Notes under the pieces: model-generated
Told to the model about the DNA's origin: nothing
Databases searched by the model: none
The model's input: only the letters and a program-made list of their open reading frames with translations
Made by a program: the position numbers and the translations under genes
NCBI GenBank assembly: GCA_045545435.1
Contig: JAZQAV010000007.1
Location: 1 to 38,338 of the forward strand
Direction: 5' to 3'
DNA from: UMGS1502 sp045545435
GTDB taxonomy: Bacteria; Actinomycetota; Coriobacteriia; Coriobacteriales; Eggerthellaceae
DNA length: 38,338 nucleotides
Shown: one piece after another, positions 15,301 to 22,056 of the stretch
Layout of the letters: every line of letters starts with the position of its first letter
Numbering within the stretch: the first letter of the stretch is position 1

Positions 15301-16604
15301 GCTCCCTCGGCAATGGTGGCATACAATTCTTCCTGGGCTTTCTTTGCTTCACGGCTGCGTTTGGTCAATGCGCTAATGATACCAACAAGTGCCGATACAC
15401 CTGCCAAAATCCACCCAATAACGGGGATGCTTTTAATGGCAACACCAACCGCTTTGAATGAAGCGGAAAGCAGAATGTTGGCACGCTGTAACCCTTTTGT
15501 TGCAATGGTCTGTGCGCCGGTGGCTGCTGTATTGGCAATCTTGTTTTTAGTGTCTGCGCTGCTGGCTGCTGCTTCAAGCCTCTTTGCGCCGGTTGCTGCT
15601 TGGCTTCCACTGGCTGCTGTGCGCTCTGCGGCGGCATTTAATTCTGTTGCGGCGGCGTTCTTTGTTTTCTCGGCGGTGTCCGCTTCCAATGCGGCGTTTC
15701 CGCGTTGCATTTCCAACACAAACGCTTCACGCACTTTGTTGAATACGGTAAGTGATGCGGCACTATCTTTGTTCAATGTGTTTGCCACTTGCTGCAAGCC
15801 CATTGTAATTGCCATGATGCTTTGCACCTTGACCATTATTTTTTGCAAATCCTCACTTTCCCCAGCAAACAACCCAACTGCACCCTGGGCAACACTGAAA
15901 GCACCGGCCACGCCGCCGACGGCTGAAATAACGCCCTGCAAACCGGCATTGTCATGGCTCAAAATCCGTGCTTGTTGTTGAGCGTCGCCCATTGCATCTG
16001 TAAGCTGGGCGGCTTGCAACTGCATTTGCTTGAAAGCATCGGTGGCACGTAGGGCATACACGGCTGTTTCTCCGCCGGTCTGCCGCGCCTGTGCTTCCTG
16101 CATGGCCATTTCCTGCGTCAGCTGGCGCAACTGCATTCGGAACGATGTTGTGCGACTCTCATTCTTCTGTGTTTCGCTGGCCAACTTGTTAAACGCCTGC
16201 TCTTCCTTGCTCAATTCGCCGGTCAGTCTCTCAACCTCTGCCAACACTTCTTTGCGTTGCCGTATCTCTTTGCCTAAAGCATTCTGCCGTGCCGTCAGTG
16301 ATCTATACTCGGCATCACCAGCGGCGGTTGCTTTGCCGAATGCCGCTGCCGCGTCCTTTCCTACCTGGGTGTATTCGGCTTCAAGACCTTTTAGGGCTGC
16401 GCGGTTGGTTTCGCCAACGCTTTCAAGCCGATTCCATGCTTGTTCAATGGTGGCCGCTGCCGTCTGCATGGCATCACCTACACCGGCACTGCCGGACTTG
16501 GCTGTGTCTGTGAAGTTTTTTATACTCTCTTTCGCCTCTTCCAACGCGCGGTTTATGCCGTCGGTTTTGCCCAATATCTCAAAATCAAGTGTGCCAATAT
16601 TCAT
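12390..16604 (-). CDS. tape measure protein
   Basis: 1404 aa, by far the longest gene. It is dominated by Ala/Gln/Glu/Lys coiled coil, with a hydrophobic hairpin at about residues 388-413 (IKSIPVIGWILAGVSALVGIISAL) of the kind thought to enter the host membrane during DNA ejection. The start MNIGTLDFEILGKTDGINRALEEAK is typical of Bacteroidetes tape measures. By the usual rule of about 0.15 nm per residue, the tail would be near 210 nm, so a siphovirus. It follows the tail chaperone pair directly. Repeats of AEHEEKRR/AEMAKLEAQ type lie in the middle part. No lytic enzyme domain was recognised inside. Confidence 0.93.
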   Translation of the reverse strand: MNIGTLDFEILGKTDGINRALEEAKESIKNFTDTAKSGSAGVGDAMQTAAATIEQAWNRLESVGETNRAALKGLEAEYTQVGKDAAAAFGKATAAGDAEYRSLTARQNALGKEIRQRKEVLAEVERLTGELSKEEQAFNKLASETQKNESRTTSFRMQLRQLTQEMAMQEAQARQTGGETAVYALRATDAFKQMQLQAAQLTDAMGDAQQQARILSHDNAGLQGVISAVGGVAGAFSVAQGAVGLFAGESEDLQKIMVKVQSIMAITMGLQQVANTLNKDSAASLTVFNKVREAFVLEMQRGNAALEADTAEKTKNAAATELNAAAERTAASGSQAATGAKRLEAAASSADTKNKIANTAATGAQTIATKGLQRANILLSASFKAVGVAIKSIPVIGWILAGVSALVGIISALTKRSREAKKAQEELYATIAEGAKDPIAEITRLQAEYDALGVNVQAKKKFIDDNKEAFKKLGVEVNNLADAERLLNSQKDAFVAAQVAKAKALALQQKAAEKAKEIIEKQLELEEAEIKKGTDSRKARALRGEIAGLEAQMKGLYDDAVQAEKDGSEILKRAGIQAVQGYTQGMVGWYEQAISQKKEALKKLTDPKDYKAAEKEIETLQKTLDGITGAKSKSTGTSKDPFKERLEKQKQQYTQYAKWRNSTDEILQQAAATQFQTLLQQGNSYLDYLKKQREKLMSEMVGDGTKAQRKNLATLNDAIAEETKSTVLEEFDRELNRQLNGANSLLEKLAIVERKRQELANDGSELDNEQRKQLDQQREQLTNEMESQYREAQQEYYDYLESRLTAFERYQAEMAKLEAQYSGTTDAQQRAMIAKQMGILTQQQATRDAQAADELVKQYRTAEEKITAIRAEHEEKRRVLINRGGELEVAMREAVAAGDEMRIEQIKKEQAAIQEALRGIEKDLGKAAAEFLANDIVGKFLSDADNMTVAKINELIAKIEAKEIEIPADISDSDLLAIIEKLRGIRKEIAAKNPFEAMKNDFVEFKEAMSSGDLTKFAGGMENALGGIGEVFNSITKSLADMGVGADEATQSIISDIGGMLQGATDVAAGIASGNYLQAITGGVQLVTNAVKLWNDANRENAETIKAAEKRVKELEQAIKSMQSALARTYNSGRYDLQNQIIAGLEEELAEERKKLRAIRNDIDGSSSDYTEEDYQAQLQHIADLEEQITQAYEGLAEDLTQTTIPEIEDEITNALVNAFAGGMSNADIDKEVAKIANKLMKNAAIEMLKTKYLADAVSEWYKAFEAAMADGMLDEQERSNLEEDFANATTEFRNRLAALNDMFPNAEDIDGTLSGALKGASQESIDLLAGHANATRIIDQAQLDVMRQQLDRMASIDARFAQAVEIMQNIYRRMSITRTLAAPEANASMTTQRAYGIIDNAEL

Positions 16605-16606
16605 TG

Positions 16607-16948
16607 CTAAATCATTGCGTTAATTTGTGCCATCAGTTCATCTGCATTCTCCGCTGTTACTGCCGTGACAATCTTCTTTTGTGTTACGTCGGCTTCGTTG
16701 CCGCCCTCATAGTGTGGTAAATCGACCATGATTTTGTGAATGGTAGCCCACGGCAAATTATGGTTCAGCTCCCACCATGACCAGCCAAAATGTTTGCAAA
16801 TGGCACCCCGTCGGCCATAGGGGGACTGCATCCCTGTTACTCTACCCGATTCTTCCTCGGACTGGCCGTCGTTTCCGTTTCCGCTGCCATCAATCGAATA
16901 GAGTTCATAAAATCCGCAAGGTTGGCGACCGCCAAACATGCTTCGCAC
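16607..16948 (-). CDS. tail assembly chaperone, second ORF (possible -1 frameshift product)
   Basis: The frame is open from 16948 to 16607 and overlaps the previous ORF by 112 bases in the -1 frame. This is the gpG/gpGT layout of siphophages, in which a fraction of ribosomes shifts and adds a T domain before the tape measure. An independent start is also possible: ATG 16831 (MQSPYGRRGAICKHFGWSWW) lies 5 bases after the first ORF's stop and would give 74 aa. The core GWSWWELNHNLPW looks conserved. No canonical XXXYYYZ site is evident; a GATTTTATG run (A4 at 16909-16912 on the + strand) would allow only a simple slip. Confidence 0.6.
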   Translation of the reverse strand: MRSMFGGRQPCGFYELYSIDGSGNGNDGQSEEESGRVTGMQSPYGRRGAICKHFGWSWWELNHNLPWATIHKIMVDLPHYEGGNEADVTQKKIVTAVTAENADELMAQINAMI

Positions 16949-17397
16949 AACGAAAACAAGCGTGCCGGTTTTATATGGTGAAACATTATATCTTCCAGGC
17001 GTTGCAGCTCGGCATCGTCGTGTATGTATCGTTTGCGGTTTGCATCGTAAATGTTGTATGCCTCACCCAAAACCATTATGGCAACCAGTCGTGCCATGTT
17101 GCGTGCTTCAACTATGGTGCTTTTCGCGGCTTCCAGCAACTCGGTATCTTCGGCACCTTTCACTCGGTCAGCGTACCGCTGGAAGTGTACCATGTGTGGT
17201 GCCATTCTGTCGAGCACGTTCAATGTGGGCTGCAATACGGTAAATTGCAGTTCCTCGGTCTTCACCCTACTTTTGCAGTCAAACAAGCGGCGTATGCCCT
17301 TGGCATGTGTGCGCACATTGCGCGTTACGGTAAAGTGAAACCCCGTATCGCACAGGCGATTTAATTCGCGTTCTTGTAGTTCTAATGTTTCGTCCAT
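16837..17397 (-). CDS. tail assembly chaperone, first ORF (gpG-like)
   Basis: 186 aa. It is helical with no membrane segment, starting MDETLELQERELNRLCDTG and ending in a charged low-complexity tail (AAETETTASPRKNRVE). It lies between the tail tube gene (17474-17995) and the tape measure, the fixed position of tail assembly chaperones, which coat the tape measure before tube polymerisation. The following ORF overlaps it in the -1 frame. Assignment is from synteny and overlap, not from sequence similarity. Confidence 0.65.
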   Translation of the reverse strand: MDETLELQERELNRLCDTGFHFTVTRNVRTHAKGIRRLFDCKSRVKTEELQFTVLQPTLNVLDRMAPHMVHFQRYADRVKGAEDTELLEAAKSTIVEARNMARLVAIMVLGEAYNIYDANRKRYIHDDAELQRLEDIMFHHIKPARLFSLCEACLAVANLADFMNSIRLMAAETETTASPRKNRVE

Positions 17398-17473
17398 GTT
17401 TTTTTGTTAAATAAGCCCCACCGCCGAGGGTGGCAATGGGGCTGGCTCGAACTGAAAAATGAAGTACGTTTTG

Positions 17474-17995
17474 TTACACCTTGAAGAGCTTGAAACGCTT
17501 GGTGTTTGCGTTGGTAGGTGCCATAACCCTTGCCACCACATGCACAAGCATGAGTTCGGTCTTGGTGTACGTGCCGCCAAAAGTGGCTGTAATGTCTGCA
17601 CGGGGAATGGCAATACCAAAACCCTGCTTGGGCGTGACCTTAATGGCGCGTTCAATGCTGGGTACATCGACGGGCGGCTCCCACTGGTCGTTTTCTTGAA
17701 GCTCGGAACTGGATTTGCTGGCCGTTCCGCCCATCAGCGTTACCATATCCTCGGGGCTGGGGTTCATAAGATCAAATTCGACCGTTACAGCTCCAGCGCG
17801 ACGGGAAATCAATACGGGGTCTTCCTGTTCCTCGGCGTTAAACTCGGTGTTTTCCGGCACTTCCATGTTGAGGTTGGCGGAATTTTGGTTTGTCAAACCG
17901 AGCTGGGTAAGGTCGCTGTCTGCGGCCATTTCACCACTGCTGGGGATAGCGGCGGTCTTAATGCTCGAAAGTCCGAGTGTGAATACTTTTACCAT
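17474..17995 (-). CDS. major tail tube protein
   Basis: 173 aa, a common size for siphovirus tube subunits. It is beta-rich with VFTLGLSSIKTAAIPSSGEMAAD at the start and GAVTVEFDLMNPSPEDMVTLMGGT in the middle, followed by KVTPKQGFGIAIPRADI and ELMLVHVVARVMAP. The pattern (a short N-terminal strand, then an acidic loop, then the 'MNPSPEDMVTLMGG' helix) recurs in Bacteroidetes phage tail tubes. It lies between the tail completion protein and the tail chaperones, matching its role as the polymer forming the tube. Confidence 0.8.
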   Translation of the reverse strand: MVKVFTLGLSSIKTAAIPSSGEMAADSDLTQLGLTNQNSANLNMEVPENTEFNAEEQEDPVLISRRAGAVTVEFDLMNPSPEDMVTLMGGTASKSSSELQENDQWEPPVDVPSIERAIKVTPKQGFGIAIPRADITATFGGTYTKTELMLVHVVARVMAPTNANTKRFKLFKV

Positions 17996-18007
17996 GTCGT
18001 TAATTTT

Positions 18008-18421
18008 TTAATTGTTACCATTAATCCAATCAATTCGTATGTTGTTGTAGTCTTCGCTGCGCACGTCCTCTGCCATTGCGTTTTCTTGCATGGATGAACA
18101 ACTGAACCCGTTTGGGTATTCAGCATTATCCAATAGGGAAAGCACAATGTTGGTGAGTCTGCCCATGCGCTCTGTATTCGGCTGTATCTGCTGCACCCCG
18201 TCAATGGTGTGCGTCTCTCCTGGCACATGAATGTTAATGTTGGTATAGCCCGATTGTGGGCGGCGGTGGTTTACCCACGGCGTGTTCACAACAATACATT
18301 CTTCCGTTTCCCGTCCGTCGCTGCGCTTGCGGTTGTATATGCGACCTTGCAGCATTTCTGTAAGGTTGGTATCTGCCATTAGCATCTGCACAAACATTTC
18401 GGTTGCTTCCTCTTTATTCAT
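18008..18421 (-). CDS. tail completion / terminator protein
   Basis: 137 aa from ATG 18421 (MNKEEATEMFVQMLMADTN). The frame runs open to 18733, but the upstream part is an antisense-like shadow of the next gene, so the later start is chosen. The order alpha helix, then beta strands with GYTNINIHVPG, then a helix MGRLTNIVLSLLDN is like lambda gpU or SPP1 gp17 tail terminators. Position between head closure and tail tube genes supports this. No catalytic motif. Confidence 0.62.
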   Translation of the reverse strand: MNKEEATEMFVQMLMADTNLTEMLQGRIYNRKRSDGRETEECIVVNTPWVNHRRPQSGYTNINIHVPGETHTIDGVQQIQPNTERMGRLTNIVLSLLDNAEYPNGFSCSSMQENAMAEDVRSEDYNNIRIDWINGNN

Positions 18422-18432
18422 GGCTATAAATA

Positions 18433-18813
18433 TTAAATCCACAACCGGCAATGCAGCCGTCCACTGTCGAATTTCTTGCAAACACCCTTTGCAACCACTT
18501 GGCCATTGCGCAAACCCTCTGCAATGTAAGCGTCCGTTATGACTTGGGGCTGTGTGCGCGTAACAATCACATTGCATCCCTCGTTTACCCTCGGCGTGCC
18601 GGTGGGCAACTGAATTAGGGATGCGAAAACAAGCACCTGCCCGTCGGCGGTTGTTACGGTACTGCCCTTGCCGTTGGTTTCCTCTCGGCACAAACCCACA
18701 TACTGCCAACCGTCGGCACCTGGTTTCACCCATTTGCCGGTGTTATCCTGTACACTCTCGCCCTGCTGGGTGAGCATATACAAGTGTTGTGGGTATTGTG
18801 CGAAATTTACCAT
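18433..18813 (-). CDS. head closure / stopper protein
   Basis: 126 aa. It is a small beta-rich protein: MLTQQGESVQDNTGKWVKPG, WQYVGLCREETNGKGSTVTT, VLVFASLIQLPTGT, GCNVIVTRTQPQ, and KKFDSGRLHCRLWI at the end. This barrel pattern with a 'LCREETNGKG' strand pair resembles SPP1 gp16-type stoppers, which seal the head before tail joining. It overlaps the previous connector gene by 7 bases (18807-18813). Assignment depends mainly on order: capsid, connector, stopper, completion protein, tube. Confidence 0.62.
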   Translation of the reverse strand: MVNFAQYPQHLYMLTQQGESVQDNTGKWVKPGADGWQYVGLCREETNGKGSTVTTADGQVLVFASLIQLPTGTPRVNEGCNVIVTRTQPQVITDAYIAEGLRNGQVVAKGVCKKFDSGRLHCRLWI

Positions 18814-19124
18814 ATATCGGAACGTCCTTTTACTTTTGGCTTGCGCTCCAATGTGTTTTCAATGCCCAGCTCATCGCATATGGCATTGTACCACATTTTC
18901 ACGGCTTCCATGTTCCATGTAACAGAATAGCCGCCCTCGCTCACGTTGCACATGGGCAATACGGTGGCAAACTCGCGGCAAAGTGCAAGTTTGACGGTGC
19001 GCACGTCCACGGTGGCGTTTGCGTCGGGTATCAATTCGGCTTGGTTGGTCAGTATCAGTTCTACATCGTCGGCACTCATATTGACCCGTGCGCCGGTCTT
19101 GGTCAGCCATTCTGTGTAAGTCAT
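18807..19124 (-). CDS. head-tail connector protein
   Basis: 105 aa, helical, beginning MTYTEWLTKTGARVNMSADD VELIL with a second half RTVKLALCREFATVLPMCNV and a C-terminal basic tail KPKVKGRSDIW. Small helical proteins of this length directly after the capsid gene are the adaptors that attach to the portal (SPP1 gp15/HK97 gp6 type). It is 52 bases downstream of the capsid stop and overlaps the stopper gene. Sequence similarity was not verified. Confidence 0.62.
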   Translation of the reverse strand: MTYTEWLTKTGARVNMSADDVELILTNQAELIPDANATVDVRTVKLALCREFATVLPMCNVSEGGYSVTWNMEAVKMWYNAICDELGIENTLERKPKVKGRSDIW

Positions 19125-19176
19125 GGTGTGTTACGAATTGAAAGTAGGGGCGGCGTTGCACCGCCCCACGGGTTGT

Positions 19177-20289
19177 TTACTTGTTCCAGGTGCTGTTTGC
19201 AGAGTCCATAAGGAAGCAACGGGACGAGTTCTTCCAGGCAGGGAACACATTGGCAAAGCCAATGGTATGTTCCGCATACGGGTCTTCCTCGCTGAACTTC
19301 TTAATGCAGGTATAGCCGTTCTGCACCTTGTAGACGGCTGCGTTTTTCTTGCGCATTTCCGCCGGTGTCTTGTAGTAGGTGCTGCCGAGTACGGGGCTTT
19401 CGCTGAACATAACCACGTTGTCTTCAAACGGGTTTCCGTTGGTGAACTGACCGGCTTCATCCTCAATGGCAATATCCTGGTCGATAATGCCAATCTGCAA
19501 ACCGTAAAGGTAGGGCAGTTTTTTGAGGGTGGCGTTCACCTGTTCCACACTGGGGCTGGTGGTGATGTCAAGCGCAACAGCAAGGTAGTTGGCGCAAAGG
19601 TCTTTAACCTCTTTCGTCTCTGCGAACTTGTTGAACGTGTCAATGTTCATAAAGGCATATTTGAGGTAAATGCCGTGTGCGCGTGCGCTCTTAACCATAG
19701 CCTTGAAGTCAACCGAAATGGGTTTTGCCGCTGTGGTAAGGTTCCAGGCGGCGGAGCCGGTTTGGTAACCTTGCAGGTTGTTGGTTTCAAGTTCGCCCAG
19801 CTTATAGTCAACGTCGTACTCGGTAACAATACCGCTGTTGTTCTCGGCGGTGAAAGTAACTTTGCCGAGGGAAATCTGCTTGAGGGCAATCCACTCAACG
19901 CGGTTGGCAATGCCGTTCCAGCAGAAGCGCATATCTTCTGCCCACGTCTCAACGAGCGTGGTTTGGTCGGGGTTACCTTTTGCCAGGTACAGTGCCACGT
20001 CGTAGGCTTCAAGTTCCTCTTCGTCCATAGAACGGGCGATGATTAGCTTGGGAATGTCGCCCGAAATACGCTGCAACGGCTCACGGGTGCGGCGGCGTGC
20101 GCTGGCTCCACGTGCCACCACATCGGCGGCAACTCTCATGCCGGTCTGCATTTCGAGGGCTTTCCACTCCAAAGTGCCGTTCTGCTTAATCGGGAACAGC
20201 GTGTTGTGGTAATAGGGTTTGAGGTCGAAAGAATGGATCATGGCATCCATATCTTTCTCGGTCAATCCCTGCATCAGTGTTTTTTGCAT
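19177..20289 (-). CDS. major capsid protein, gpE family
   Basis: 370 aa, typical for lambda gpE-type HK97-fold capsids. The N-terminus MQKTLMQGLTEKDMDAMIHSF is followed by the gpE-like stretch FDLKPYYHNTLFPIKQN and by MRVAADVVARGASARRRTREPLQRISGDIPKL, in which gpE-type proteins have their 'ARGA..R.R' loop. The centre contains the region KYAFMNIDTFNKFAETKEVKD and the C-terminus FANVFPAWKNSSRCFLMDSA. It follows the decoration and scaffold genes in the standard order and precedes the connector genes. Confidence 0.88.
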   Translation of the reverse strand: MQKTLMQGLTEKDMDAMIHSFDLKPYYHNTLFPIKQNGTLEWKALEMQTGMRVAADVVARGASARRRTREPLQRISGDIPKLIIARSMDEEELEAYDVALYLAKGNPDQTTLVETWAEDMRFCWNGIANRVEWIALKQISLGKVTFTAENNSGIVTEYDVDYKLGELETNNLQGYQTGSAAWNLTTAAKPISVDFKAMVKSARAHGIYLKYAFMNIDTFNKFAETKEVKDLCANYLAVALDITTSPSVEQVNATLKKLPYLYGLQIGIIDQDIAIEDEAGQFTNGNPFEDNVVMFSESPVLGSTYYKTPAEMRKKNAAVYKVQNGYTCIKKFSEEDPYAEHTIGFANVFPAWKNSSRCFLMDSANSTWNK

Positions 20290-20307
20290 TGTTTAGTCCT
20301 CCTTGTT

Positions 20308-20889
20308 TTAGATTGTCAAAATGCCTTTCAGCTCATCGGCAACAAAACCAAGTGCCGGTGCGTTGGCGGCACGCAACTGGCCAATGGTTATGGCGTTAGC
20401 CGGTCGGTTCTGCAATTGCTCGATGTCGTAACTCTCGCCCAGCAATGCAATGGGCTGGTACTTGAAAGCACCTGCCGTTGCGCCGGTGGTGTTGCCCTGG
20501 GCAATCACGGCACCTCTGGCAATGGCCACCCCAAGGGTGGTGCCAATGGTGATGTCGTCGAGGGTTGCATCGGTACTGTTGGGGGCAATGGTGGTAATGG
20601 CGTAGGCTTTGCCTTTCTTCACTGCAAACACCACATCGCCGACCTTGAAGTTGTGGCCTTTCTTTACGGTCAGTACGGTTGCATCGTTGGCGGCTGCAAT
20701 GGCAATCTCGGCGGTCTTGACCACATGGCCATGGTCGTTGCTGTCTTTGCCAACGGGCGTACCCTCTGCAACACGGGACTGCGTAAGGTCTGCGGTGGCA
20801 ATGTTCAAGCCATTGGGAATGTCAGCCAACTTGTGTGTGAAAGCGCGAATGATGCGCTTTTCGTTCTGTCTTTTAATTATAAGCGACAT
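20308..20889 (-). CDS. head decoration / head fibre protein
   Basis: 193 aa. The N-terminal 25 residues (MSLIIKRQNEKRIIRAFTHK) are basic. A beta-barrel region follows with TVKKGHNFKVGDVVFAVKKG and ITTIAPNSTDATLDDIT, and a small C-terminal domain rich in Ala, Asn and Leu (ITIGQLRAANAPALGFVADEL). 'HNFKVGDVV' strands are common in head decoration proteins. It lies 18 bases before the capsid gene and 13 bases after the scaffold gene, the usual slot for decoration proteins or head fibres. Function is inferred from order and fold. Confidence 0.6.
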   Translation of the reverse strand: MSLIIKRQNEKRIIRAFTHKLADIPNGLNIATADLTQSRVAEGTPVGKDSNDHGHVVKTAEIAIAAANDATVLTVKKGHNFKVGDVVFAVKKGKAYAITTIAPNSTDATLDDITIGTTLGVAIARGAVIAQGNTTGATAGAFKYQPIALLGESYDIEQLQNRPANAITIGQLRAANAPALGFVADELKGILTI

Positions 20890-20902
20890 AATTGTTTACG
20901 TT

Positions 20903-21613
20903 TTAGTTTTTGAATGGGTCAATGCCGCCCAGGTTGTTGCCGCCCGTTTCCTGTTTGTCTTTAATGTAGCTCTCAACGGCGGTTGAAACGCCGTCTTTGT
21001 TCACCGTCGGGGTGTAGGGCTTTTCGTTGGCAAGTAGAGAACGGTCTGCTAAATCCTGCATAAATGCAGCATGGTTGTTTTTGGTCAGCTCGGCGAAAGC
21101 GTCAAAGTCGGCATCGTCTTTGAAAGTGCGCCCCTCAAATCCGGCCAAAACGGTTTTCTTGTACGTTTCGGGGGTGTCCTTTCCAAACAATGCTTCAATC
21201 TTTTCGCGCCGTGCTTTGGCGATGTCGGTAGCCTGCATTGTTGCCACGGTCGATTGCAAGCCTTGTGTGGCTTTGGTGACGGCTTCCTCAATCATCTTTT
21301 GAATGTCCTGGGCTGATACGTTCTGCACCTGCTGTGTCTGCTGCTGTTGCTGCTGGCCTTTCTCGGTGAGGTCGTACTTGTCGCGGATGTTGTTCTCGCG
21401 CGTCTGCGCTGCCGCGCTGTTTTCCGCGTCTGCAACCCTGCGCCATTCCTTGATGTAGTCGGCCACTTGGTCGGCGGTAAGTTTACCTACAACTGCGGCG
21501 GCTTCCTCTTCGGTCGTAACGGTCAGCGAAAGTGAATTTGCCAACTGCTGCAACCCATCTTTTCTTGTGCCTTGAAACTTGGCTTCAAGTAACTCCAAAA
21601 GTTTTTTCTTCAT
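20903..21613 (-). CDS. capsid scaffold protein
   Basis: 236 aa, highly helical and charged with a Q-rich linker (KGQQQQQQTQQVQ, about residues 84-96). It contains ADYIKEWRRVADAENSAAAQ and an IQKMIEEAVTKATQGLQSTV coiled coil, and ends with a short patch, DPFKN. Scaffolds guide HK97-fold capsid assembly and are then removed. It is the first gene after promoter B (21639-21705), with a leader of about 20 bases, and is followed by decoration and capsid. No protease domain is visible. Confidence 0.72.
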   Translation of the reverse strand: MKKKLLELLEAKFQGTRKDGLQQLANSLSLTVTTEEEAAAVVGKLTADQVADYIKEWRRVADAENSAAAQTRENNIRDKYDLTEKGQQQQQQTQQVQNVSAQDIQKMIEEAVTKATQGLQSTVATMQATDIAKARREKIEALFGKDTPETYKKTVLAGFEGRTFKDDADFDAFAELTKNNHAAFMQDLADRSLLANEKPYTPTVNKDGVSTAVESYIKDKQETGGNNLGGIDPFKN

Positions 21614-21638
21614 GTGGTTTCTTTGTTAAAATTCGTTG

Positions 21639-21705
21639 CAAAAGTACGCATTATTTTAATACGTTGTATGGTAATACGGGGGTGAGTTATTGAAAAGTTA
21701 TTGAA
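21639..21705 (-). promoter_or_regulatory. leftward phage promoter B with two operator copies
   Basis: On the - strand: TACTTTTG (complement of 21639-21646), the 17-bp dyad CGTATTAAAATAATGCG (21647-21663) directly against it, a second weaker copy CGTATTACCATACAACG (21662-21678), and TTCAATAACTTTTCAA (21690-21705). The distance from the -7 box to the upstream block is 44, as in promoter A. It drives the scaffold, capsid and tail genes. Confidence 0.7.
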
Positions 21706-21780
21706 ATTTTATCTTCGCCGAAAATCACACGGACACACAATGTTATGGTTTTGAGGGCGTTGTTATCTTCAAAATAAATT

Positions 21781-21810
21781 TTGTGGTTTCAAAAAATGTT
21801 TGTACTTTTG
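21781..21810 (+). promoter_or_regulatory. Bacteroidetes-type promoter of the + strand moron gene
   Basis: TTG at 21781-21783, exactly 19 bases, then TACTTTTG at 21803-21810. This is a textbook constitutive host-type promoter and lacks the phage dyad. The start codon of the 73-aa gene is 23 bases downstream. AATATAATATT at 21820-21830 lies in the leader. Confidence 0.85.
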
Positions 21811-21832
21811 CAGTCGCAAATAATATAATATT

Positions 21833-22054
21833 ATGGCACACAATAATAAAAAAATCCCTGCGCCGGACTCCGATTGTGCAAAGTGCGAATACTACCATTC
21901 CGAATTGCCGGACTCTTGTATTGCCTTTTGCCCTAAACCAATACCGGCTGACATCTTTAATGGGAAGCAGAAACACCGTGAACCAGTAACGGGGCAAGGT
22001 GATCCAGGCGTTGTATTCGTACCTAAAGAAGAGTACCGTTACGCATCGTTGTAA
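21833..22054 (+). CDS. moron-type small Cys-rich protein, opposite strand
   Basis: 73 aa (MAHNNKKIPAPDSDCAKCEYY). Four cysteines lie at C15, C18, C29 and C33 (CAKC then SCIAFC spacing), suggesting a small metal-bound fold, and the C-terminus is GDPGVVFVPKEEYRYASL. It is the only rightward gene in about 36 kb of leftward phage genes, sits between the MuF gene and promoter B, and has its own host-type promoter. It ends 2 bases from the MuF stop. This is the layout of a moron expressed from the prophage in the lysogen. Function unknown. Confidence 0.78.
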   Translation: MAHNNKKIPAPDSDCAKCEYYHSELPDSCIAFCPKPIPADIFNGKQKHREPVTGQGDPGVVFVPKEEYRYASL

Positions 22055-22056
22055 TT

